Assembly: GCF_014649835.1 (NCBI RefSeq)
Contig: NZ_BMTU01000002.1
Span: 558,001 to 622,000 of the forward strand
Source of the DNA: Streptomyces pilosus
GTDB taxonomy: Bacteria; Actinomycetota; Actinomycetes; Streptomycetales; Streptomycetaceae
Reading direction: 5' to 3'
DNA length: 64,000 nt
Shown: positions 48,752-58,500 of the stretch, piece after piece
Layout: each line of letters begins with the position of its first letter
How positions within the stretch are numbered: position 1 is the stretch's first letter
Made by a program: the position numbers and the translations under genes
Notes under the pieces: model-generated
Told to the model about the DNA's origin: nothing
Database searches by the model: none
Seen by the model: only the letters and a program-made list of their open reading frames with translations

Positions 48752-51700
48752 TCAGAGGCCGGAGGTGCCGGTCATCTCGGCCAGTACGGTGCGCCAGTCC
48801 TCGCCCGGTCGCTCCCGCAGGGACGGCGCCAGCCGGTCGGCCCGGTACTGCCAGTGGTGGTCGAGGTCCGGATGCACGTCGTCCGTCTCACGGACCGCCC
48901 CGGCGACGCCGTCCCCGGCTCCCGCCCTGCCGGGATGCAGCAGCTCGGCCAGCCGCGTCGTGAGGTCCTGCCACGACACGTGACCGCCGACGGCGTTCGC
49001 CACCCCGTGCACGGGCTCGTCGAGACACGAGGTCACGGCCCGCGCCAGGGCAGCCGCGTGCACCCAGGGCGCGCCGTACCAGGCGTGGCCGTGGGTCCCA
49101 GGCCTCGGCAGACCGACCGGCTGTCGCCGGCTCACGGCTTGGTAGAGCACACCGGTGGCGCCCCAACGGAGCTGGTCGCGCAACCGCTCGTGCGGCCCCC
49201 ACACCAGGGGGGAGCGCACGGCACTGGCGCCGCCCCGGTCCCCGGCGCCGGCCGCGTCCAGCAGCATCCGCTCGCAGTCCAGCTTGGCCCGCCCGTACGG
49301 GCTGAGCGGCTGTCGTGACGGTGCCCCCTCCGCCACGACGTCCCCGGCGGGATGCCCGTACGCGTCGACACTGCTGACGAAGACGAACGGGCCGCGCCGC
49401 CAGGCCTCCACCATCGCCCTCATGGCCGCCACGTCCACCTCGGGACGGACGAAGGTGCACGCGGCGTGGATCACCGCGTCGGCGCTCTCCACCGCCGCGC
49501 GCAGACTGCCGGGGTCGGTGAGGTCGCCCTCGACGACGTCCACCCCTTCCCCGTCGACGAGGTGCGCGGACTCGGGTCGGGCCAGGGCGAGTACGGGACG
49601 GCCCTGTGCGGCCAGTTCCCGCAGGACGAAGGAGCCGACGCCACCGGTCGCGCCGGTGACCAGGACCGTGCCCCGACGCACGCCTCGGGAACGCGCCGGC
49701 CGGGTGGGCGTGGTCGCGGCGGTGGCCCGCTGCGCGGCGCGTTCCTCCAGCAGGGCGGTGAGCGCCCTGGGCGTACGGGCCTGAAGGATGTCCAGGCCGG
49801 TCAGGGGAAGCGTCAGCGCTCCCCGCAGCCGCTCGGCGAGCCGGACCGCGATCAGCGAGTGGCCGCCGAGGTCGAAGAAGTCCTCGTCGGGCCCCGGCAC
49901 CGGGCGGTCCAGCACTGCCGCGAACGCCTCCGTCACGGTCTTCCCGAGCGGACCCCCAAGAGCAGGGGCGGGCGGCAGTCCGGGCAGTCGCGACGTGTCG
50001 GTCGCGCCCCGGGGCGTCCGGGGCAGGGCGTCCAGCAGGGTCACGGCCGCAGGCACCGACTCCGGGGGCAGCGACGCCCGCAGGGCGGACCGCAGTTCCG
50101 CGCGGGAGGGGCCCGAGACGCCGCGCAGTACGGCGTACGCCAGTGGCGGCCCGCCGTCCGGTTCGACGACGACGGCCTCCGCCACCTGCGGGTGCGCGAG
50201 CAGCAGCGCCGCCGCCGGATGCCCGCCCCTGGCGGGCATGTCGTCAGCCTCGCCTAGCCGGTCAGCACCCCCCGCCGGGACGGCCGGCACCCGGGCGGGG
50301 ACGGCCGAAGCAGGGGACTGGGCAGGGCCCCGGACGGGGAGCTCGGACAGGCGCGCCCCGGGGTCGGCGGCGACCCGGATGAGCAGCGCGGCGAAGCCGT
50401 CGGCCAGTGAGGCTGCCGTCGCCTCGTCCAGTGCCGCGCGGCCGAACTGGACGAGCGCGGCGGGACGGCCGGTGTCCAGCAGCCCGAACGACAGGTCGAA
50501 CTTGGCCTCGCCGACACCGACGTCCACGTGCTCGCTGCGGGTGCCGGGCAGCCGCAGCACCGTGGGCTCCGCCATGACGTCGCTGGTCACCCGGACCAGG
50601 GCCGTCCCGTCGGCGGCGCGGGCGGTGCCGCCCAGGCGCTCCACGACGAGGTCGAACGGCACCTCGCGGTGGCGCTGGGCCTCCAGCAGCGCGTCCCGCA
50701 CCCGCTCCACCAGGACGGTGAAGGCCGGGTCGCCGGAGGTGTCGACGCGCACCGGAAGGGTGTTGACGCACAGACCGACCAGCCCGCGCATGTCCGCCCC
50801 CCTGCGGTGGGTGCTCGCCACGCCGATGAGCAGGTCCTCCTCGCCGGTGAAGCGGTGCAGGGCGGCGAAGGCCGCGGCGAGGACCGTGGTGAACAGGGTG
50901 GCCCGGTGCGCCGCGCCGAGCGCCCGCAGGTCTTCCGGCAGCCGGGACGGGAGCGGCACGGTGCGCACGCCGGCGGGCCGGACACCGGAGTCGGCGGGCG
51001 GGTGAACGGGGCGGGGCAGCGGGGGCGGCGCGGCCCCGTCGAGGCGGCCGGTCCAGTGGCGCAGCCCTTCCTCGAGCCGGTCGGCCGCCGCGTGCTCACG
51101 GCGCGCGAAGTCGGCGTAGCGGAGCGGACGCGCGTCCGCCTGCGGAGGTGGGTTGCCGGTGGCGCCCGTGGGACGGCCGGCGGCGGCCGCGTACAGCTCG
51201 CCCACCTCCCGGGCGACGATCTCCAGTGAGGCGCCGTCGACCGCGATGTGGTGGAACGTCAGCAGGACCGTGTGGTCCTCCGCGCCGTGCCGCAGCACCA
51301 GGACCCGCGGCAGGGGCCCGGCGGACAGGTCGAACGGGCGGCGGGCCTCCTCGACCAGCAGGTCGTGGGCCTGCTCCGGGGCCGTCTCCACGACCCGCAC
51401 GTCCCCGGCGCGCGGCGCCGGGAGCACCTCCTGGAAGGGGTCGCCGTCCCGCTGCCCGTACCGGGTGCGCAGGATCTCGTGGCGGGCCACGAGCGCGGTC
51501 AGTGCGGTGTGCAGCGCGTCCAGGTCCAGCGGACCGCGCAGCCGGGTGGCGAAGGGCACGCTGTAGGAGGCCCCGCCGTGACCGAGCCGGTCCATGAGCC
51601 ACATACGGCGCTGGGCGTGGGACAGCGGCGCGCGTCCCCGGCCGGCGTCCGCGGGGGCGGCGGCTCCCGCGGACGCACCGGGGCGGCTCGCGGCACGTTC

Positions 51701-51766
51701 GCGTGCCCGGCGCAGCAGTTCCTCCTGAAGGGACTCGGCCGAGGTCCCCGCGCTCTCAGTGGCCAT
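48752..51766 (-). CDS. NRPS: C - A(C-terminal remnant) - PCP - SDR-type terminal domain
   Basis: 1004 residues. C domain at ~48-470 with the active HHIAVDG (~175). Then ~530-600 reads HPQVAEAVVVEPDGGPPLAY, a Pro-rich stretch, LPPESVPAAVTLLDALPRTP: this is the C-terminal subdomain of an A domain, with the whole ATP/amino acid-binding core missing. A PCP follows at ~600-670 (FFDLGGHSLIAVRL). The end (~695-1000) is an extended SDR: TGATGGVGSFV for NAD(P), FVSSVDAYG, and YGRAK. Its carrier needs an amino acid delivered in trans, and the SDR could reduce the thioester or the product. Its start overlaps the previous gene by 11 bases. Confidence 0.85.
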   Translation of the reverse strand: MATESAGTSAESLQEELLRRARERAASRPGASAGAAAPADAGRGRAPLSHAQRRMWLMDRLGHGGASYSVPFATRLRGPLDLDALHTALTALVARHEILRTRYGQRDGDPFQEVLPAPRAGDVRVVETAPEQAHDLLVEEARRPFDLSAGPLPRVLVLRHGAEDHTVLLTFHHIAVDGASLEIVAREVGELYAAAAGRPTGATGNPPPQADARPLRYADFARREHAAADRLEEGLRHWTGRLDGAAPPPLPRPVHPPADSGVRPAGVRTVPLPSRLPEDLRALGAAHRATLFTTVLAAAFAALHRFTGEEDLLIGVASTHRRGADMRGLVGLCVNTLPVRVDTSGDPAFTVLVERVRDALLEAQRHREVPFDLVVERLGGTARAADGTALVRVTSDVMAEPTVLRLPGTRSEHVDVGVGEAKFDLSFGLLDTGRPAALVQFGRAALDEATAASLADGFAALLIRVAADPGARLSELPVRGPAQSPASAVPARVPAVPAGGADRLGEADDMPARGGHPAAALLLAHPQVAEAVVVEPDGGPPLAYAVLRGVSGPSRAELRSALRASLPPESVPAAVTLLDALPRTPRGATDTSRLPGLPPAPALGGPLGKTVTEAFAAVLDRPVPGPDEDFFDLGGHSLIAVRLAERLRGALTLPLTGLDILQARTPRALTALLEERAAQRATAATTPTRPARSRGVRRGTVLVTGATGGVGSFVLRELAAQGRPVLALARPESAHLVDGEGVDVVEGDLTDPGSLRAAVESADAVIHAACTFVRPEVDVAAMRAMVEAWRRGPFVFVSSVDAYGHPAGDVVAEGAPSRQPLSPYGRAKLDCERMLLDAAGAGDRGGASAVRSPLVWGPHERLRDQLRWGATGVLYQAVSRRQPVGLPRPGTHGHAWYGAPWVHAAALARAVTSCLDEPVHGVANAVGGHVSWQDLTTRLAELLHPGRAGAGDGVAGAVRETDDVHPDLDHHWQYRADRLAPSLRERPGEDWRTVLAEMTGTSGL

Positions 51767-53627
51767 CCTGGTACTCCTCGGCGCGGGGGCGCAGGTCGTC
51801 GTGGGCGGCGAGCAGGGCCTGCTCGACCAAGGCGGCCTGGGCGGCCACGGTGGGGGCGGCGAAGAAGTCGGCGAGCGTCATGTCGACACCGAGTTCCTCA
51901 CGCAGGTCGTCGGTCACGACCAGGGCGAGCAGCGAGTGCCCGCCCTGGTCGAGGAAGTCGGCGTCGGGCCGGGTGATCTCGCGGCCCAGGGCACGGCCCC
52001 ATATCCCGGCGACCGCCTGCTCCAGGGGCGTCAGGGGAACGGCCGGGACGACGGCTCCCCCCTGCCCGCCGAGGTCGGCGAGGGCACGGCGGTCGACCTT
52101 CCCGGACGGGGTCAGCGGAAGACTGTCGACGACCGTCACCTCGTCGGGGACGAGATGGGCGGGCAGGACCGTGGCGAGGCGGTCGCGCAGCGCGCCGGGC
52201 CGGGGCACGGGCCCGGGCGCCGCCACGACGAACGCGACGAGGCGGGTGTCGTCCGGGCCGGGCCGGTGCACGGTGACGGCCGCGTCGTCCACGTCGGGCT
52301 GCCGGCGCAGGACGTGCTCGACCTCCCCCGGTTCGATGCGGAAGCCGCGCACCTTCACCTGGTCGTCGGTCCGCCCGTGGAAGTCCAGGGCACCGTCCGG
52401 GCGGACGGAGACGAGGTCTCCGGTGCGGTACAGGCGTCCCAGCTCCGGATGGTCGACGAAGCGTTCGGCGGTCAGGTCGGGACGCCCCGTGTACCCGTGC
52501 GCCAGCCGGCTGCCGCCCACCCACAGCTCACCGCGCGCACCGTCCGCGACCGGCCTGCCGTCGTCGTCCAGTACGTGTGCGGTCGCACCCGCGACGGGCC
52601 GGCCGATCGGCACCGGTCCCTCGCGGTCCGCGGCGGTGACCCGGTGCGCCGTGGCGAACGTGGTGGTCTCCGTGGGCCCGTACCCGTTGACGAGCTCCAG
52701 CCACGGGAACGCCTCCAGCACCTGCCCGGCGTGCTGGGCGGACAGCGCCTCCCCGCCCACTACGACCGAGCGGAGCACCGAGAACATCCGGGACCGCCGG
52801 GCGGCGAGCCGGTGGAAGAGCGCCGTGGTGAGGAACGCGACGGTGACGCCGTGACGCTCCACGTGCCGGGCCAGGTCCTCGAGCGAGGGCCGGTCGACGG
52901 TGCAGACCACGACGGCGGCCCCGTTGGCCAGGGCCCCCCACACCTCGAACGTCGACGCGTCGAAGGTCATGGGGGAGTGGAAGAGCACCCGGTCCCGGGG
53001 GGTGAGGGTCACGTAGCCGGGCTCGGACAGCAGCTCGGCCGCGGCCCGATGGGGTACCGACACGCCCTTGGGGCGCCCCGTCGAGCCGGAGGTGAACATG
53101 ATGAACGCCGTGGCGTCGGCGCCGGGCTCGGGCGCGGGTGCGAAGGAGTCCGGCAGTGGTGTCTCCTCCGGCAGCGCCAGGACCGGACCGGTGCGGGGCG
53201 CCGCGTCGAGGAGCTTGCCGTCGCCGACGGTCAGCGTCACTCCCGCGTCGGCGGCCATCGCCTCGGAACGGGGGCGTGGATGCGCCGGGTCGAGCGGCAC
53301 GCAGGTGGCGCCGGCCCACCACAGGGCGAGCTGCGCGACGACGGTGCGCGCCGAACGGTGCATCAGCAGCGCCACGCGGTCGCCCGGCCGGACGCCGTAC
53401 GCGCGCAGGTGGGCGGCGAGGGCCCGGGCCGAGGAGACGAGCCGGGCGTAGGTGAGGGTGGTGTCGCCCTCGACCACGGCGAGGGCGTCCGGGGTCCGCG
53501 CGGCGTGCCACGCCACGAGGGCGGGCAGCCCGGAGCAGGGTGCGGGCCTGGTCACGTCGGGGGCGGCCGGCAGGGGTCGGGAGAGCATGGGTCCTTCGTC
53601 GGGGGCGGTGTGGGTGAGGGTGGTCAT
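51756..53627 (-). CDS. free-standing NRPS A-PCP protein (Val/Ile-like code)
   Basis: 623 residues, adenylation (~35-530) and PCP (~535-610; D-F-L-D-Q-G-G-H-S-L, Ser ~564). A3 is FTSGSTGRPKG, A5 NGYGPTET, A7 RTGDLV, A10 PSGKVDRRAL. Aligning by eye to PheA, positions 235, 236, 239, 278, 299, 301, 322, 330, 331 and 517 read D-A-F-F-V-G-G-T-F-K, close to known valine/isoleucine codes. It activates an amino acid and holds it on its own PCP for a C domain on another protein. The ATG lies 2 bases after the previous stop. Confidence 0.88.
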   Translation of the reverse strand: MTTLTHTAPDEGPMLSRPLPAAPDVTRPAPCSGLPALVAWHAARTPDALAVVEGDTTLTYARLVSSARALAAHLRAYGVRPGDRVALLMHRSARTVVAQLALWWAGATCVPLDPAHPRPRSEAMAADAGVTLTVGDGKLLDAAPRTGPVLALPEETPLPDSFAPAPEPGADATAFIMFTSGSTGRPKGVSVPHRAAAELLSEPGYVTLTPRDRVLFHSPMTFDASTFEVWGALANGAAVVVCTVDRPSLEDLARHVERHGVTVAFLTTALFHRLAARRSRMFSVLRSVVVGGEALSAQHAGQVLEAFPWLELVNGYGPTETTTFATAHRVTAADREGPVPIGRPVAGATAHVLDDDGRPVADGARGELWVGGSRLAHGYTGRPDLTAERFVDHPELGRLYRTGDLVSVRPDGALDFHGRTDDQVKVRGFRIEPGEVEHVLRRQPDVDDAAVTVHRPGPDDTRLVAFVVAAPGPVPRPGALRDRLATVLPAHLVPDEVTVVDSLPLTPSGKVDRRALADLGGQGGAVVPAVPLTPLEQAVAGIWGRALGREITRPDADFLDQGGHSLLALVVTDDLREELGVDMTLADFFAAPTVAAQAALVEQALLAAHDDLRPRAEEYQDGH

Positions 53628-53628
53628 C

Positions 53629-55572
53629 TCAGGCGCCCGTCCTTCGCGCGGCCTCGCGGCGGCGGTCGACGAGAGCGGCGACGGCGCCCAGGTCCGGCTG
53701 GCGCAGGAACTCCGGAGCACGCAGGCGGACACCGGTGCGCTGTTCGATGACGGCCAGCAGACGGGCGGCGACGATCGAGGTGCCGCCGATCGTCGCGAAG
53801 TCGTCGGTCAGCACCGTCGCGGGCCTGGAGAGGAGATCGCGTACGGCGTCCAGGACGACCCGCTCGCCCGCGGTGGCGCCCTCCGGCGCGTCGGCGCGGT
53901 CGCCCGCGGCGGGGGCGGCCGCGTCGCGCGCCAGCCCGGCGCGGTCGACCTTGCCGTTGGCGTCCAGCGGGAAGGCGTCGACGATCCGCACGGCCGAGGG
54001 CACGGCCTGTTCGGGAAGCCACGCCCGCGCCGCCTCCAGCAGGGTCTGTTCGGACACCGAGGCACCGGGCGCGAGGCGGACGTACGCGACCAGGCGGACG
54101 GCGCCGCCGGGGCCGCGGGGCGCGGTGACCACGGCGCCGAGCACGGCCGGGTCCTTCTCCAGCGCGGCCTCGACCTCGGCGGGCTCGATCCGTACTCCGC
54201 TGATCTTCACCTGGTTGTCGAGACGCCCGAGGAACTCCAGGACCCCGTCCCGCCGCATCCGCACCCGGTCGCCGGTGCGGTAGAGCCGGTCCACGCCCGG
54301 AAGCTCCACCCCGGGCGCGGGGGCGGTGAAGCGGAGCGCGGTCAGCTCGGGGTCCACGTACCCAAGGGCCAGACCGCTGCCGCCGACGCGGAGTTCGCCC
54401 TCCTCGCCCCGCGCCACGGGGCGGCCGTCGGGGCCGGTGACGACGACCGTCACGCCGGGTACGGGGGTGCCGATCGGCGGTGCCCCGGGACCTTCCGCCC
54501 CGGCGTCCGCGGCACGCATGGCGTACGTGGTCGTGACCACGGTGGCTTCCGCGGGACCGTAGGCGTTGTGCACGGTCGCGGTCACGTCGGCGCCCGGACG
54601 GCGGCGCATCCGGTCGCCGCCGACGACGAGATGGCGCAGCACCAGGCCCTGCGGCCAGGGCCGCTCCAGCAGCGGCTCGACCATGGGGGTGGCGGCCACC
54701 GCCACGGACACGGCGGCCTCGCGCCACCACGAGGTGAGCGCCCCGGTGTCCCAGCGGACGTCGTCGGGCGCGGGCACCAGCGCCGCGCCCGACGTCAGTC
54801 CCGCCCACAGCTCCATCAGGTGCGGGTCGAACGCCACGCCGATGAGCAGGGACTGCCGGTCGCCGGGTGCGAGAGCGGTCTCGGCCCGGTACCAGTCGAG
54901 CAGCGTGCCGAGGGCCGGCTCGGCGACCACGACGGCCTTGGGACGGCCGGTGGAACCCGACGTCAGCACCGCGTAGAACGCCCCGTGGGGCGCGCGGAGC
55001 GCACCGGGACGGGACGGCGCGAACGCCGCCACCACCGCTCCGGCCGGGTTGACCCCGCCCTCCGGCAGGGCCAGCGGGACGTGCCCGGCCGTCCGGTGCC
55101 GGGCGGGCAGCACGGCGGGGGCGCCGATCAGGCAGGCGACGTCCAGGTCCTCGGTGACGGCTTCGACGCGCCGCTCACCGGGGCGCGGCCCCAGCGGCAG
55201 ATACACCGCGCCCAGTCTGGCGATCGCCACGGCCGCCACGACGAGCGCGGCCGAGCGGTCCAGGCAGACACCGACGAGGTCACCCGTCCCGACCCGGTCG
55301 CGCAGCGCGGCCGCGGTCTCGTCGGCGGCGGCGTCGATCTGCCGGTACGTCCAGGTGCGTCCGCCGTCGATCACGGCGAGGGCGTCCGGGGTGCGGCGTG
55401 CCCAGTCCTCGAACAGGTCGAGCATCCCGGTCGCGGCGGCGTTCCCGCGGAGCTCCGGGCCGCGCGTGACGCTGAGCGTGTCATCGGCCGGGGAGGCGGG
55501 AGCGGGGGCGGTGAGGAGAACCTCCGGCGGGGTCACCGGCCGGGGGACGGGGGAGGTGGTCGGGTGGCTCAT
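53629..55572 (-). CDS. free-standing NRPS A-PCP protein
   Basis: 647 residues, A domain (~50-560) and PCP (~565-640). A3 is LTSGSTGRPKA, A5 NAYGPAEAT, A10 LDANGKVDRAGL. The PCP motif is D-F-A-T-I-G-G-T-S-I, so Ser for the phosphopantetheine arm is present but the usual GGHS/GGDS is GGTS. My by-eye code is D-P-M-A-V-G-A-V-V-K, for which I know no firm assignment. The start codon overlaps the previous gene's stop by one base (TGATG), so the two are translationally coupled. No C domain. Confidence 0.87.
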   Translation of the reverse strand: MSHPTTSPVPRPVTPPEVLLTAPAPASPADDTLSVTRGPELRGNAAATGMLDLFEDWARRTPDALAVIDGGRTWTYRQIDAAADETAAALRDRVGTGDLVGVCLDRSAALVVAAVAIARLGAVYLPLGPRPGERRVEAVTEDLDVACLIGAPAVLPARHRTAGHVPLALPEGGVNPAGAVVAAFAPSRPGALRAPHGAFYAVLTSGSTGRPKAVVVAEPALGTLLDWYRAETALAPGDRQSLLIGVAFDPHLMELWAGLTSGAALVPAPDDVRWDTGALTSWWREAAVSVAVAATPMVEPLLERPWPQGLVLRHLVVGGDRMRRRPGADVTATVHNAYGPAEATVVTTTYAMRAADAGAEGPGAPPIGTPVPGVTVVVTGPDGRPVARGEEGELRVGGSGLALGYVDPELTALRFTAPAPGVELPGVDRLYRTGDRVRMRRDGVLEFLGRLDNQVKISGVRIEPAEVEAALEKDPAVLGAVVTAPRGPGGAVRLVAYVRLAPGASVSEQTLLEAARAWLPEQAVPSAVRIVDAFPLDANGKVDRAGLARDAAAPAAGDRADAPEGATAGERVVLDAVRDLLSRPATVLTDDFATIGGTSIVAARLLAVIEQRTGVRLRAPEFLRQPDLGAVAALVDRRREAARRTGA

Positions 55573-58500
55573 CAGGACTCCGTGGAGGGGGTGGTGGCGG
55601 CGGAAGGGTGGGCGGCGAGCGCGCCGGCCTGGTCGGCGAGCACCGGGTGGCGGAAGAACAGCCGCATCGGCGGGCGGTGGCCGAGCCGGGGCTCCAGCCA
55701 GGCCGCCAGTTGCGCGGCGCGCAGTGAGTGGCCGCCGGCCCGGAAGAAGTCGGAGCGCTCGTCGAAGTCGTCGTGACCCAGCACCGCGCGCCAGCCGTCG
55801 GTGAGCAGCACGGTCACCGGGTCGGCCGGAGCCGTCCCGGTGCGTCCCTCGCCGTCCCGCGGCGCCTCGTCCGGGCCACGCGCCCCACCGCCGGGACCGG
55901 AGCCGTCCGCGGTCCCCGCCGCCCCGCCCGGACGGTCGCCGTCCGCGGTCCGTCCCGTACCGCGGGGGCCGGACGCGCCGGCCGTGCCGAGCGCGGCGGC
56001 CCTGCGGGCGAGCGCCGTACGGTCCGGCTTGCCCCCGGCCAGCGTGGGCATCGTGTCCAGACGCACCCACCGCTCCGGCACCAGGGCGGTCGGCAGCCGC
56101 AGCCCGAGCTGCGCGTGCAGCGTCCGCTCGTCCCACGCGCCGCCCTCGCCGGGGCTCTCCACGAAGCCGACCAGCCGGGGTCCGCCGGCGGGCCCGTGGT
56201 CCAGCACGACGGCACAGGACCGGCCGCCCAGCGCGGATGAGGCGGCCGCCTCGATCTCCTCCAGTTCGATCCGGTACCCGCGCAGCTTGATCTGGTTGTC
56301 CCGGCGGCCGAGGAAGTAGAGCGCCCCGTCCAGGCCCCGGTAGCCCACGTCACCGGTCAGGTAGACCCGTTCACCGCCGAGCGTGTCGACGCGCGTGAAC
56401 CGGGCGCTCGTGGTCTGCGGGTCACCCAGGTACCCCTCGGCGAGCCCGGCCCCGGCGATCGCCAGCTCGCCCACCGCACCCGCCGGCAGCGGACGGTGGT
56501 ACGCGTCCAGGACGTGGACGCGCTCGCCCGGCAGCTCGCTTCCGAGCGGGACCTCCGCCCCGTCGGCCAGGGCTTCCGGGTCGATGCGGTGGACGGTGGT
56601 GGTGACGGCCGCTTCGGTGACGCCGTAGGCGTTGAGCACCGTCGCGCCGGTGTCCGCCAGGAAGGAGCGCAGCGCGTCGGCAGGCAGGCGTTCGCCGCCG
56701 AGCACGAGCAGGCGCGGCGTCCAGCGGCCGTCGCGCAGGGCGGGCCGCAACTCCTCCCGCACGGCGAGGAAGTAGCTGGTGGGCAGGTTGGCCACGGTGA
56801 CGCGCGCGTCGGCCAGCAGCCCGGCCAGCTCGGTGCCGGTCGGCACCTCGTGCCCGGGGACGACGAGGCACGCCCCCGCGTACAGGGAGGGCAGCACCTC
56901 CTCCAGGGCCACGTCGAACACCGGCTGGGCGAACAGCAGGACCCGGTCGTCGTGCCGCAGCCCGAACCGCCCGGCCACCCCGGTCAGATGGTTCTCCAGT
57001 GCCGCGCGCCCGACGGCGACGGCCTTGGGGACGCCGGTCGACCCGGAGGTGTGGATGACGTACGCGGCGCCCGGCACCTCGGGGGCCGCGTGCGCCTTCG
57101 GCATCCGCGGCGCGTCCACGGCGGCGGTCGGCAGGCCGCCGGGCACCGTGACGGGGTGGTCGGCCGAGGTGAGGACGAGAGCCGGGGCCAGGCGGTCCAG
57201 GAGCAGTGCCAGACGGGCGGGCGGGTCCGAGGGCGACAGCGGGCAGTGGACCGCCCCGGTGCGCAGACAGGCGAGCAGCACCACGACCGCGTCGGCCCCG
57301 CGCGGCAGGACGGACGCCACCGGCCGGCCCGCCCGCACCCCGGCGGCCAGCAGGCGTTCCGCGAGGGCGGAGACCCGGGCGTCGAGGTCGCCGTAGGTCA
57401 GGAGGCGGGCGCCGTCGAGCAGGGCGGGCGCGGAGGGGTCGTGGGCGGCGACCGGGTCGAGCGGGTCCCCCACCGGCCCGGAGGCGGCGCCGCTCCCCGG
57501 CTCCGCCGGCCCGTGCGGGGCCGCAGCGGGTGTCTGCCCGGCGCCGGCGGCGGACCCGGGCGGCGCCAGGTCCGCCAGAGCGGTGTCCGGGGCGTCGAGA
57601 TAGGCCCGCAGCAGGGCCAGGAACCGCCCGGCGAGCAGCTCGGTCACGTCCTCGTCGAACATGTCGGCGTCGTAGTCCCAGACCAGGGTCATTCCGGCGC
57701 CACCGTGCCGGGGACCGACCCCGCGCCGGTCGTCCGGCAGCAGCACCACGTCCAGGTCGAAGCGGGTGGTGCCCGTGTTGAACCCCTCGAACAGCGTGAT
57801 GTCCAGACCGGGCACGTCGACCTCGGGCAGCTCGGCGTCATGGGCGCTGAACATCACGTCGAACAGCGGGTTGTCCGCGCCCGAGGTGCGCAGGCCGAGC
57901 GCGCGGGTCAGCTCCTGGACCGGCACGTCCTGGTGCGGCAGCGCGCGGATGAGGACGTCGGTCACCTCGTCCATCGTCTCCTCGGCCGGCGCGGCGGGGT
58001 CCAGCCGCAGCGGCAGGGGGATGGTGTTGACGAACATGCCGACGGTGCCCTCGTGCCCGCGGGGCCGGTTGCCCACCGCGGTGCCGACGACCAGCTGCGA
58101 ACGGCCGCTGTGGCGCCGCAGCAGTTCGGCGAACAGACCGAGCAGCGTGGAGAACGGGGTCAGCCCGCGCAGCCGCGCGTGCGCGCGCAGCCGCTCCGCC
58201 AGGTCCGCTCCGATCGACTGCCGCAGCTGACCACCGTGATGGCGGCGCCGGGCACCGGGACGGGAGAGACCCGGCAGCGGCATGTCGTAGGGGAGTCCCC
58301 GCAGTTCGGCGGTCCAGAAGTCCAGCCCGGCGCGGCAGGTTCCGGTCTCCCGGCCGCGGGCCTGCGCCTCGATGTGATCGGCGTAGGAGGGCGCGGGCGG
58401 CAGCACGACCGGCTCGCCCAGGACGTGGCCGCGGTAGACGGTGAACACGTCGTCGAGCAGGATCGCGAACGAGTGTCCGTCGTGGATCAGGTGGTGCTCG

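Noticed and set aside
52000..57000. Long plus-strand frames across the NRPS genes
   Set aside because: Antisense shadows of A and C domains.
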